Assembly: GCA_022710725.1 (NCBI GenBank)
Contig: JAKLGK010000002.1
Coordinates: 372,001 to 436,000, forward strand
DNA: 64,000 bases
Source: Verrucomicrobiota bacterium
GTDB lineage: Bacteria > Verrucomicrobiota > Kiritimatiellia > CAIQIC01 > JAGNIJ01
Direction of reading: 5' to 3'
Below, one piece after another: positions 52,481 to 61,600 of this stretch. The stretch's first letter is position 1; every line of letters starts with the position of its first letter. Under the pieces are notes generated by a model. It ran no database searches, was not told the DNA's origin, and saw only the letters and a program-made list of their open reading frames with translations. The position numbers and the translations under genes were made by a program.

Positions 52481-54043
52481 TCAGTCGGCCAGGTAGGGCC
52501 GATCGTAGCGACGCTTCGCGCCAAGGTTGTACTCCGCGATCGCTTTCCAGCGGCCGGGGGCGAACAGCGGGGCGCGGGTGATGAGTTGCAGGCCGTCGTA
52601 GTAGGCCCGGACGCCCGGGTCCTCGATCCGGTTGACGCCGTCCGCGCAGGATTCGAAATAGCCCGCCGGCAGTTGCCGCGCGAAATGGCCGATCTGGAAA
52701 TTGGCCAGGCTGCGCCGCGAGATCGGCAGGCGCGCCAGCAGGGGGTCGGTCAGGCCCAGCTTGTCGATGATGAACTTCTCCGGGCCCATCAGGTATCCCG
52801 CGAAGCCGATGGTCTCCGAGATGAACACCTTGTCCGGCGCGCCCTTCGCCTGCCGCGCCAGCCGCGTGTAGGCGTTGTCCGGGGGCGGCCGCGCCGGGGA
52901 GTAGAACATCAGCGACGCGCCGTCCTGGTAGTAGGCCCGCTCGTCGGATATGCCGTGCTGCTCGTCGGCGTCCCACCGCGCGTAGTGGCGGGTGGTCTTG
53001 ATCGGCGCGCGCGGCGCGACGACGTGGTACAGCGCGAGCAGGGCCAGCGCCGGTCCGGCCAGGCGGCGCGCCGACGCCGTTCGCGCGGCCAGCAGCGCGC
53101 CCGCCAGGAAGGGCAGGGCGAGGAACCGTCCGCTCATGAAATCGCCGCCGATGCATATCACGTACGCGAAGTACAGCAACAGCCCGGCGGCGACGCAGGC
53201 GCCCGCCGCCTTCCGGCGATCGGACAGGAGAAAGGCCGGCAGGCCGAGCGCCGTGACGGCCAGCGTGACCGGGTCGAAACGCAGGCTGTTGGCGAGGTAG
53301 GCCCAGCCCTGCCGGTGCAGGACTCCCGCGTCCACGCCCGCGCCCGAGAGCTTGGCGTAGTAGGTGTTCGGGAAGAAGAACCCGTAGTAGAGCACCGAGA
53401 AGGCATGCCACAGGACGGCCGGCAGGCCGCCGGCGAGGACCGGGACAAGGGCTGTGGCGCCGTGCCGGCGGACCCCGGCCGCCACGATCACGAGAAGCGC
53501 CGGCAGGTACAGCAGGATCGCGTCGTGCCGGTTCAGGTAGGCGAGGGTCGCGTAGAGAACGAGCCGGCCGATGCGGCGCCGGTCGCGGGGCCCCTCGCCG
53601 GGCGCGTCCTGCAGGAACTCCCGGAGAAAGAGCGCTAGGAGCAGGTACGAAAGCGCGTTTTCCAGCCCGGAGCTGGAGTAGTCCATGAAGGCCTTGGAAC
53701 TGACCAGCAACGCCGCGAGTACGGGGCCGCCCCGCAGGAGAGCAAGGGCCGCGAGGCACAGGACCAGGGACACGCCGATGGCCGTGAAGAAGAACTCGCG
53801 GGTGACGGAAGCCGCCGCCGTCATGAGCAGCATCCACAGCGGATGGGTGAACGACTGGACCCGCTCCGCGACGTTCCATCGCAATCCGTGGCCGTGCAGG
53901 AAGTTGTCGATGGACCGGAACGTGATGTAGGCGTCGTCGCAGACCCAGGCGTTCTGGAGGAACACGGCGGCGAACAGCAGGAGGAAGGCGGCGCCGACCA
54001 GTCGGGCGCGTCGGGTCTCCGAACTGGCGGGGGGGATATTCAT
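52481..54043 (-). CDS. GT-C fold membrane glycosyltransferase
   Basis: A 520-residue polytopic membrane protein. After the first helix (residues 15-32), the loop NAWVCDDAYITFRSIDNFLH has an Asp-Asp motif and the family pattern seen in arabinofuranosyl/mannosyl GT-C enzymes, followed by GHGLRWNVAERVQSFTHPLW. About ten helices reach residue 345; the remaining 175 residues are soluble. It is the third GT-C enzyme in the window. It is transcribed alone on the minus strand, divergent from the SGNH-MBOAT pair with 112 bases between starts. Donor and acceptor are unknown. Confidence 0.82.
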   Translation of the reverse strand: MNIPPASSETRRARLVGAAFLLLFAAVFLQNAWVCDDAYITFRSIDNFLHGHGLRWNVAERVQSFTHPLWMLLMTAAASVTREFFFTAIGVSLVLCLAALALLRGGPVLAALLVSSKAFMDYSSSGLENALSYLLLALFLREFLQDAPGEGPRDRRRIGRLVLYATLAYLNRHDAILLYLPALLVIVAAGVRRHGATALVPVLAGGLPAVLWHAFSVLYYGFFFPNTYYAKLSGAGVDAGVLHRQGWAYLANSLRFDPVTLAVTALGLPAFLLSDRRKAAGACVAAGLLLYFAYVICIGGDFMSGRFLALPFLAGALLAARTASARRLAGPALALLALYHVVAPRAPIKTTRHYARWDADEQHGISDERAYYQDGASLMFYSPARPPPDNAYTRLARQAKGAPDKVFISETIGFAGYLMGPEKFIIDKLGLTDPLLARLPISRRSLANFQIGHFARQLPAGYFESCADGVNRIEDPGVRAYYDGLQLITRAPLFAPGRWKAIAEYNLGAKRRYDRPYLAD

Positions 54044-54155
54044 TCGATCCGCTTCAACGCGGGCCTGTTATACGCGGAGGCCTCCCGGCTGTAAAGCATC
54101 GGGACTTGCCAAGCGCGGCGGCTTCCCCTAGCGTACCGGCTTTCCATTTGCCGTC

Positions 54156-55211
54156 ATGAAACGTCGCTGGCCGTGGGTCATTCTGATCGCCGGGATCGTG
54201 CTGGGGCTCTGCGAAGTCCTGGCGCGCCGCCTCCTTCCGGACGTGCCCGGCAGCCTGGAGGAGAACCGCAACCCGTTCCGCTTCCGGGGCTGGCCGGAGT
54301 TCATCCGCGATGTCGGGCACGGGCCGAAGGGCGCCACCGTCGTGCTGATCTCGAACTCGCAGGCCTACGCGGGCGAGTACCTGGGCCGGCAGACCTATCC
54401 GGCGCGGCTGGAGGCGCTGCTGAACGAGCGCCGCGTGGGCGGCCGGTCCGACTGGCAGGTGCTGAACTGGTCGTCCGACGGGATGACCTCGATCGAGTAC
54501 GTGCTCCTGGCCCGCTACCTGCAATTGCACCCGCCGTCGCGAATCCTGGCGGTCACCGGTTTCGCCGACTACAGCCTCGAGCACGCGAACCGCGGCTTTC
54601 TGCACTGCCGGACCGACCTCCCGCGCCTCGCCTCGCGTCCCGCGATCCTGCGGGGCCTGCCGCGCTCGTTCCTCCGGCGCCACGGCCGCATCGAGGACGG
54701 GCTCGCGTACGCCATGTACGACCGCGTCGCGCTCTACCGGCTGAAGGAATACCTGTGGTCCTGGCTGGACATCCGCCTGCCGGGCATCCACAGCACGTTC
54801 TACGCGCCCGCCGTGAACTACCGCCCCTGGCAGCTGAAGGGCCGGGCCTGGCTTCCCGAGATGCCGCTCCCGCGCGCGGAAGGCGGGGACATCCAGTTCA
54901 CGTACGACGGGCCGTCCCGCGACATGCTGGCCGAGTACCTGGACGGGCTGAAGAAAACGGGCGTGCCCGCGGTGATCGTCGCCCAGCCGCGCCGCGCCCT
55001 TGCGCATGACGCCCGGGCGCAGTGGGACGAGGCCTTCATCCGGGACCTGGCGCCGCAGGCGGAAGCGCGCGGCCTGCCGCTGTGGGACCTGCGCGACGCC
55101 CTGCCGGATGACGAGTTCCTGACCAGCAGTCACCTCAAGCCGCCCAACCACGAGCGTTTGGCCGGGCTCCTGTGCGATCGGATCGCCGCGCTGGAGACGG
55201 GAAGCCCGTGA
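54156..55211 (+). CDS. Membrane-anchored SGNH/GDSL-like hydrolase or acyltransferase
   Basis: A 351-residue protein with one N-terminal transmembrane helix (residues 6-22, WVILIAGIVLGLCEVLA) and a periplasmic domain. The motifs are in SGNH order: VLISNSQAYAGEY (Ser nucleophile about residue 67), WSSDGMTSIEY (Gly/Asn block), and DDEFLTSSHLKPPNHERL, with Asp and His of the catalytic pair near the C-terminus. Proteins like this (AlgX/AlgJ, DltD, WssF) work with an MBOAT partner to O-acylate exported polysaccharide. The MBOAT gene follows 6 bases after the stop, which supports that role. No clear ribosome site precedes the ATG; the start is set by the transmembrane helix. Confidence 0.82.
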   Translation: MKRRWPWVILIAGIVLGLCEVLARRLLPDVPGSLEENRNPFRFRGWPEFIRDVGHGPKGATVVLISNSQAYAGEYLGRQTYPARLEALLNERRVGGRSDWQVLNWSSDGMTSIEYVLLARYLQLHPPSRILAVTGFADYSLEHANRGFLHCRTDLPRLASRPAILRGLPRSFLRRHGRIEDGLAYAMYDRVALYRLKEYLWSWLDIRLPGIHSTFYAPAVNYRPWQLKGRAWLPEMPLPRAEGGDIQFTYDGPSRDMLAEYLDGLKKTGVPAVIVAQPRRALAHDARAQWDEAFIRDLAPQAEARGLPLWDLRDALPDDEFLTSSHLKPPNHERLAGLLCDRIAALETGSP

Positions 55212-55217
55212 GCCGCC

Positions 55218-56645
55218 ATGCTTTTTAACAGCTTCACATACGCGGTGTTCCTGGTGGCCGTGCTCTGCGTATACCTGCGCCTGCCGCTGCGGGGGCGGCA
55301 GATCTTCCTGCTCGTGATGAGCTACCTGTTCTACTGCTGGGAGACCCCGATCTACGGGACCCTGCTGGCCATCTCCACGCTGCTGGATTACTACTGCGGC
55401 CTCGGGCTCGCGCGGACGCAGAACCCGGGCCTGCGCCGCCTGATCCTCGGCTGCAGCGTCGCCGGCAACCTCGGCATGCTGGGCTTCTTCAAGTACGGCG
55501 ATTTCTTCATCGCGAACACGGTCGGGCTCGGGCGGCTGCTGGGCTTCGAGATCGACTGGACGCCCATGCGCATCATCCTGCCCGTGGGCATTTCCTTCTA
55601 CACCTTCCAGACGATGAGCTACACGATCCAGATGTACCGGCGGCAGACCGAGCCGTGCCGCGACCTCATCAACTTTGGGCTGTTCGTCACCTTCTTCCCG
55701 CAGCTCGTCGCCGGCCCGATCGAGCGCGCCAACCACCTGCTGCCGCAGTTGCTCGTCTACCAGCGCGTGACGTGGGAGGATATCGGCGCGGGGCTGACGC
55801 GGATCATCTTCGGCTTCTTCCGCAAGCTCGTGCTCGCCGACCGGTTCGCAATCCTGGCGAACGCCGTCTTCGCCGCGCCGGAAGGCTACTCCACCTTCGC
55901 GGTCTGGACCTCGCTGATGGCGTTCTCGCTGCAGATCTACTTCGACTTCGCCGGGTACTCCGACATCGCCATCGGGTCCGCGCGGCTGTTCGGCGTGCGC
56001 ATCGTCGAGAACTTCCGCCGGCCGCTGTACGCCTCGTCGATCGCGGATTTCTGGAACCGCTGGCACATCAGCCTGACCAGCTGGTTGCGCGATTACCTGT
56101 TCTATCCGCTCGGCGGGTTCCGCAAGGGCGGGGGCCGGGCGCTGCTGAACGGGATGATCGTGCTGCTGCTCTGCGGCCTGTGGCATGGAGCGAGCTGGCA
56201 CTTCGTGTTCTGGGGCGGATTCCACGCCGTGCTGCTGGCGCTCTACTACCTCTGGCGCGGATTCCGAAAGCGCATGGGCTGGAAGAACCCGTCGCGCCGG
56301 CTGGGCGTCTCCGTTCTCTTCGCGGTCGCGTTTACCTATCTCTGCACGATGTTCAGCGCCGTCTTCTTCCGCGCCCCGAACGTCCCGGTTCTCGGGCGCA
56401 TGCTGAAGATCATGTTCGGCTTCCGCGCCGAGGCCGGCCCGCCGACGCCGTGGGTGGTGTGGGGCTACTGGGCCATCTTCGTCGCGTTCGCCCTGGTGGA
56501 GTTCGCCCAGGAATACCTGGATCTCAACGACCGCATCCGCCGGTGGCCCTGGGTCGCGCGCACGATCGCCCTGTCGATGCTGGTCGCGGCCATCGTTCTG
56601 CTCGCGGTCAACAACAGCGCGCCGTATATCTACTTTCAGTTTTGA
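55218..56645 (+). CDS. MBOAT-family O-acyltransferase (AlgI-like)
   Basis: A 475-residue membrane-bound O-acyltransferase with about eleven helices. Family motifs include MSYTIQMYRRQTEPCRDLINF, FVTFFPQLVAGPIERANHLL, FDFAGYSDIAIGSARLFG, SIADFWNRWHISLTSWLRDY and the catalytic-His segment CGLWHGASWHFVFWGGFHAV (His about residue 325). These proteins pass acetyl groups from the cytoplasm to a periplasmic partner. The SGNH gene just upstream is the expected partner. The hexapeptide acyltransferase and GT-C genes nearby indicate an acylated surface polysaccharide. Confidence 0.92.
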   Translation: MLFNSFTYAVFLVAVLCVYLRLPLRGRQIFLLVMSYLFYCWETPIYGTLLAISTLLDYYCGLGLARTQNPGLRRLILGCSVAGNLGMLGFFKYGDFFIANTVGLGRLLGFEIDWTPMRIILPVGISFYTFQTMSYTIQMYRRQTEPCRDLINFGLFVTFFPQLVAGPIERANHLLPQLLVYQRVTWEDIGAGLTRIIFGFFRKLVLADRFAILANAVFAAPEGYSTFAVWTSLMAFSLQIYFDFAGYSDIAIGSARLFGVRIVENFRRPLYASSIADFWNRWHISLTSWLRDYLFYPLGGFRKGGGRALLNGMIVLLLCGLWHGASWHFVFWGGFHAVLLALYYLWRGFRKRMGWKNPSRRLGVSVLFAVAFTYLCTMFSAVFFRAPNVPVLGRMLKIMFGFRAEAGPPTPWVVWGYWAIFVAFALVEFAQEYLDLNDRIRRWPWVARTIALSMLVAAIVLLAVNNSAPYIYFQF

Positions 56646-56727
56646 GGCGGGATTGACGTGGACGCCGGAATGCGCTATGTAGTGCCGCGCCAGAATGGCT
56701 GGTGCGCCGTCCGGTTTCTTTTCCGGC

Positions 56728-56804
56728 GTACCTGTAGCTCAATTGGACAGAGCATCTGACTACGGATCAGAAGGTTGCAGGTTCGACTCCTGCCAGGTAC
56801 GCCA
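56728..56804 (+). tRNA. tRNA-Arg (anticodon ACG)
   Basis: A complete cloverleaf of 77 nt including an encoded CCA end. The acceptor stem is GTACCTG/CAGGTAC, the anticodon arm TCTGA-CTACGGA-TCAGA places ACG in the loop, the T arm is GCAGG-TTCGACT-CCTGC, and the discriminator is G. ACG reads CGN codons through inosine at the wobble position. It is followed by an integrase remnant, so its 3' end is a likely past attachment site. Confidence 0.96.
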
Positions 56805-56871
56805 TCTAATACGTTCCAAAGCAAGTAGTTGTAAATAATTTTTCAACCCGTATTTTTTTAACAGGCCAAGT

Positions 56872-56902
56872 GAGTCCGAAAGTGCGTCAACGCACTTGAC
56901 TC
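56872..56902. repeat. Stem-loop downstream of tRNA-Arg
   Basis: AAGTGCGT (56880-56887) and ACGCACTT (56890-56897) form a perfect 8-bp stem with a 2-base spacer, extended outward by GAGTC (56872-56876) and GACTC (56898-56902). It lies between the tRNA and the integrase stub in an AT-rich stretch (56805-56956) with no gene. It could be a recombinase-binding arm site or a terminator remnant. Confidence 0.45.
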
Positions 56903-56956
56903 CTTTCCCACCTTCAGCCACCCTTCACATCAGTATCATGGGTGGGGGGTTTTGAA

Positions 56957-57121
56957 GTGACGCTTGAGCTCAAGCGCAACAAAGATGGCTCGCTCCGAAG
57001 CTCGTACTGGTACGGCCGGTATGAGGCAAACGGCAAAAAACACTGCGTGAATCTCGACGTTCTTGTCCGAGGCGCCGTGCCTCAGAACCTTCGGACCGCA
57101 GATGTCCTAGCGACCAGATGA
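56957..57121 (+). pseudogene. N-terminal stub of a tyrosine recombinase (integrase)
   Basis: A GTG at 56957 behind a G-rich site opens a 54-codon frame reading LELKRNKDGSLRSSYWYGRY then EANGKKHCVNLDVLVRG. This resembles the start of phage-type integrases, where a small beta-stranded DNA-arm-binding domain comes first. The frame ends at a TGA (57119-57121) that is made by the first bases of the adjoining insertion sequence, so the gene was cut by that insertion. The core-binding and catalytic domains are missing. Its place beside a tRNA fits an integrative element now mostly lost. Confidence 0.55.
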
Positions 57122-57713
57122 TAGGACCAGTTTAAAAGGGAAACGGGGTAACACTCCGAAAGCTACGGTTCGGTGAGAGCCGGGAAGGAGTGTTACGTGA
57201 TGAAGAGGAAGATGAACCGATGCCCCCCGATGGGGCATCGCGGCCGGCGTACCCGCTGGAAGTCCGACTGAAGGCCGTAAAGCTGTACCTGGAAGAAGGG
57301 CTGTCCCCCAAGCCGGTAAGCCGGGAGGTGGGGATCCATCCCAGCCAGTTATACGACTGGGCCAAGCGCTACAAGGCCGGAGGGGAATCCGGCTTGGCGC
57401 CAGGCCAACGCAGAGGCACCCCGCCGAAGCGTTCCGCCCATGCCCTGCGCCAGAAGATCACCGAGGTTAAGCAACAGAACCCGTCCTTTGGGGTCAAGCG
57501 GATCAGCCAGTGGTTAAGGCGGGTGCTGTTCCTGCCGGCCAGCCCCGAGACGGTGCGGCGGACGCTGCACCGGCAGGGGCTGATGCCCAAGACGCGCAAG
57601 AAGACGCCGCGTGGCGTCGGGCAGTGGAATCATGATTACACCGAAACGGTGCGATCACCGTCTCGGTGGATGCACAGGTGTTACCCTGTTGTCCGTAAAA
57701 AGTGGTCCCATCA
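57119..57713 (+). mobile_element. Degraded insertion sequence with both terminal inverted repeats
   Basis: The left end TGATAGGACCAGTTTAAAAG (from 57119) and the right end, read inward on the minus strand from 57713, TGATGGGACCACTTTTTACG, agree at about 16 of 20 positions, with TGAT-GGACCA-TTT conserved. The 595-bp element contains only the N-terminal DNA-binding half of a transposase (57220-57612), so it has lost the catalytic part by internal deletion. It interrupts the integrase stub. Target-site duplication could not be confirmed. Confidence 0.65.
57220..57612 (+). pseudogene. Truncated transposase, helix-turn-helix half of an IS3/IS481-type DDE enzyme
   Basis: From ATG 57220 (GAGGAAG upstream) the frame gives YPLEVRLKAVKLYLEEGLSP, VSREVGIHPSQLYDWAKRYK and a second helix-turn-helix region SFGVKRISQWLRRVLFLPAS, ending with HRQGLMPKTRKKTPR at about 57612. 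This is the N-terminal region of transposases with two helix-turn-helix parts before an rve-type DDE domain. The DDE domain is absent; past 57612 the frame (open to 57822) reads through unrelated sequence and out of the element. Confidence 0.7.
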
Positions 57714-57971
57714 TCACCGAGCCGCTACAGGGGTGCCACGGCGGCTCGGTTCAACACAAAAAAAGGTAGGCCCCCCCCTCATCAGGCACATAAGGCGCTC
57801 ACGCGAAGTCTGTAGTTGTTGAATTTTCTGAAGCGGAAGGCGGAAGGGCTGGAGCGGCCCGCCGCAATCCCGACAGAGGAGGGAGCGCACAGGAACCTCC
57901 CAGCTACTTCTTGCCTCGTGACGCCGCTCGCGGCCTTCACGCCCACGAGATCGTGCTTGCTCCGTGCTGCG

Positions 57972-57995
57972 CATACGTTATTATACGCCCGTATG
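57972..57995. promoter_or_regulatory. Inverted repeat over the TetR-family gene start, possible operator
   Basis: CATACG at 57972-57977 is mirrored by CGTATG at 57990-57995, with TTATTATACG between them; the right half covers the ATG of the TetR gene. TetR proteins often bind such palindromes at their own promoter. The AT-rich centre could hold a -10 element. The preceding 57714-57971 holds no gene. Speculative. Confidence 0.3.
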
Positions 57996-58625
57996 ACTAA
58001 AGGACGAGGTCGACAGGCCCGTCAGCCGGAGGTGACGCGCCGGCGCATCGTGGAGGCGGCGGGGCGGTTGTTCGCGAAGCGCGGGTTCAACGGGGTCGGG
58101 TTTCGGGACATCGCGACCGCGGCGCGGGTGTCTCTCCGGATGCCGAACCACCACTTCGGCACCAAGGAACAGCTCTTCGCCGAGTGCGTTCGTTACGCGT
58201 TGACGGAGAAGATGGATTTCCCCGCCCTCTTCGCGAGCGAACCGTCCGGAACGGCCACCCGCATCGCCGCAAAGATCCGCGCGTGTTTCTTCGCGGTCAT
58301 CCCGCCCGACGGCCGCTCCTCCTGGTGCGGCGAGATCCTGGGGCGCGCGCTCACCGAGAATCTGAACGATGCGCTGAAGGCATTCCAGGACGGCCTCAGG
58401 CCCGCGCGCGAGTGGTTCCACCCGGCGCTCCGGACCATTCGTCCGCGCATGACACCGACCGCGTTCGCGCTGTGGTACGGCTCGCTCTGGGCGCAAGTGT
58501 CGTTCTTCGTGACGGCGCGGGCGGCCATCCTCGCGCGACTTGGGAAGCGGCGCTACGACAAGGCTCTTGTGCGCATGGCCGCGAATCATCTTGTTCATGG
58601 GATGTTGAAGCAGCTCGAAAACTAA
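57993..58625 (+). CDS. TetR/AcrR-family transcriptional regulator
   Basis: A 210-residue repressor-type protein. The N-terminal helix-turn-helix is clear (VTRRRIVEAAGRLFAKRGFN, GVGFRDIATAARVSLRMPNH, HFGTKEQLFAECVRYAL; residues about 12-70). The C-terminal domain resembles the CerR/YbiH-like group with MDFPALFASEPSGTATRIAA. In that group the C-terminal domain binds a ligand that releases DNA. The ATG at 57993 is chosen because it starts the canonical fold; the frame is open upstream to 57816 inside non-conserved sequence. A giant exported-protein gene begins 12 bases after its stop, so the two are probably one transcript. Confidence 0.88.
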   Translation: MTKGRGRQARQPEVTRRRIVEAAGRLFAKRGFNGVGFRDIATAARVSLRMPNHHFGTKEQLFAECVRYALTEKMDFPALFASEPSGTATRIAAKIRACFFAVIPPDGRSSWCGEILGRALTENLNDALKAFQDGLRPAREWFHPALRTIRPRMTPTAFALWYGSLWAQVSFFVTARAAILARLGKRRYDKALVRMAANHLVHGMLKQLEN

Positions 58626-58637
58626 GGAGTAGGCGTC

Positions 58638-61600
58638 ATGAAACGTATGGTCGCCCTGATATCCGGTTTACTGGTTGCCGGGTCCGTTCAAGCCGCCACC
58701 CTTTACGTCTGGACGAACAGCCCCGCCAACGGGCCGGGCACGGCGTGGAGCAACGCCTTCCACACAATCCAAGCCGCGGTCGACGCGGCCGGGGCGGGCG
58801 GCCTGGTCCTTGTGACAAACGGCATGTACTCGGTCGGGGGGCGCGCGACGCCAGGCGGAACGCTGGTCAGCCGCGTCTGCCTGACGAACGGCATCACCGT
58901 TCGCAGCATGAACGGCCCGAACGTCACCACCATCGCCGGCATGTTTGATTCGACCACTCTCTCAAACGGTCCGCTCGCCGTCCGCTGCGCCTACGTCAGC
59001 ACCGGCACGGTTCTGTCCGGTTTCACCCTGACCTTCGGACACACGGGGAACAGCGGCAACTGGCCCTTCGACACGGGCGGTGGCGGCGCGCTGCTGATGG
59101 GCGGCACGATCTCCAACTGCGTGTTGTCCGGCAACCAGGCGCATGCCGACGGCGGCGGAGCCGGGGTCTGGTATGGCGGCGAGATCTGGAACAGCCGGAT
59201 CGAGAGCAACTTTGTCGTGACGGCAAACGGCGGCGGCGCCTACGTCCGATACGGCAGCCTCCTGCGCAACTGCCTGTTCCGAGGCAACGACGCCTCGGCC
59301 AGCAGCGGGACGGGCCTTGGCGGCGGCCTTTGCATCTCCTCCGGCGGAGGATCGGTCGAGAACTGCACGATCGTCAGCAATACCGCGAAGCAGGGCGGCG
59401 GCGTCTTCACCTACCAGAACGGGACGAACCTCAATGACATCATCTGGGGCAACACGGCGACGACGAGCGGGGACAACTGGCAGTTCAACACGACCGGCCG
59501 CTACGAGTACTGCTGCACGACCCCGCTGACGGGGCTCCCCTACGGCACCGGCTGCATCTCGAACGACCCTGACTTTGTCGACGGCAGTTACCACGTCCGG
59601 TTCAACTCGCCCTGCGTCGACGCCGGGACGAACCTGCCGTGGACCGCCACGGCGAAGGACCTGGACGGATCGAACCGGCTCGTCGGCGCGTGCGTCGACC
59701 TCGGCTGCTACGAGGCGCCGTTTGTCCTGAGGGTGACCCATACGGTCCCGCGGAACGGCTCGAACACCGTCGCGGTTGCCGCCAGCCTCGTCGCCCAGTT
59801 CAATACGAACATGATGGGTTCGACCATCACCTCCAACCGTTTCCTGGTCTTCAGCGATCAGCACGCCGGGCGCTCCGGCAGCGTCAGCTTCAACTCGGCC
59901 ACCAACGAGGCGACGCTCGATCCCTCCGTCAACTTCTACGCCGGCGAGGAGATCGTCGCGGAGCTGACCCGCGGCATCACCAACGCGGCGGGAACGAAGG
60001 AGCTGCCCTGGCACTCGTGGTCCTTCCGGGCGGCGGCGCAACAGGGCAACGGCGTGTTCCTCCAGCAGGAGCCGGCCGGAATCTGGAACCGCGCCAGGAC
60101 GGTCGCCCTCGGTGACCTGAACGGGGACACTTACCTCGATGCCTTCATCGTCGGCGGGGCCGGCGGCGTGGGGACGAACCTGGTCTACACGAACAACGGA
60201 AGCGGACTCCTGTTCGACAGCGGCCAGCGATTGAGGACCACCAACGGATATGAGGCCGTGCTCGGAGACGTGGACCGCGACGGCGACCTCGACGCGGTCG
60301 TGTCCTGGCGGGAGTGGGCCGCGCCCTCGCAGGTCCTCACGAACAACGGCGCAGGCCAGTTCTTCTTCGGCCAGAACATCGCCACGGACTCAACCTATCA
60401 GATCGCCCTCGCGGAGCTGAACGGGGACGGCTGGCTCGACGCCTTCGTCACCTACCAGCTCAACGCCGCCGAGGTCTGGACCAACAACCGGGCGGGGAAG
60501 CTTTCGTTCAACTACCGGCCCTCTAGCGCCGTCCTGCAATGCGCGTCCGCCGGAGATGTGAACGGCGACGGGTTCAACGACCTCGTCGCGGGCCGCAAGA
60601 CGCAGAGCGGCGCGCAGGCGATGCTCAACAACAGCAATGGCGTCTTCACCTGGGCGGGAAGCGTGTTCGGCACGGGCGGCGTCTCCGGCGTCTCGTGCAT
60701 CGAACTCGGTGACCTCGACGGTGACGGCGACCTTGATGCGGTGGTAGCCCATTCGGACACGGGCATTCGCCCAGCTCTCAACGACGGGAGCGGAACCTTC
60801 ACTGACAGCGGCCAGATCTTGGGGACCTACAACCTTGTCCGCCTGGCCGACCTGGACGGCGACGGGGATCTGGATATCGGCACCGCGACCAACCTCTACC
60901 TCAACAACGGGCTCGGAACCTTCACCGTGAGTTCTACTATGAATTTCGGCGGGTGGTCGGACTCCGGACTCGATGTGGGCGATCTGGACAACGATGGCGA
61001 CGTGGATGCCTTTGTCCTCCAGAAACCGAGTTTCGGCGACATGGGCATTTTCCTGAATTCGATGCCGGAGATGCAGGTCTTGGGCACGAACGGCAGCGTG
61101 ATCGAGAACGGAGCGGCGCCCTCTTCCGCCGCCGGCACCGACTTCGGCGCCACGCCCGAGGGGCTGACGATCACTAACCGGTTGTCCATCACCAACAGCG
61201 GCGTGGTCGCGCTGGCGATTTCCGGCGTGACGATCAGCGGCACCGGGGCGGCCCGGTTCCAGGTCCTCGGCGTGCCCGCGAAGATTGAAGCACACAGCCG
61301 CAGCAACTTCTACGTCACGTTCACCGCATACTTGGGAACCTCGACCGCGTCGGTCTCCATCGCCAACAACAGTGCGAACACGCCCTACGTCTTCGGGGTC
61401 CAGGGCGCCCGGTACGTTTCGTCGTTCCGGGTGACCAACACGATCCCGCCCAACGCGGCCAACGACGTGGCCGCCGGGGCCGACCTCGTCGCCCAGTTCA
61501 GCGCCGCGGCGAGCGGCTCGACGCTGACCTCGAATCGCTTCCACGCCTACTCGCTTCTGCGCGGCAGACAGCGCGGCGCCATCTCGTTCAACGAGTCCAC

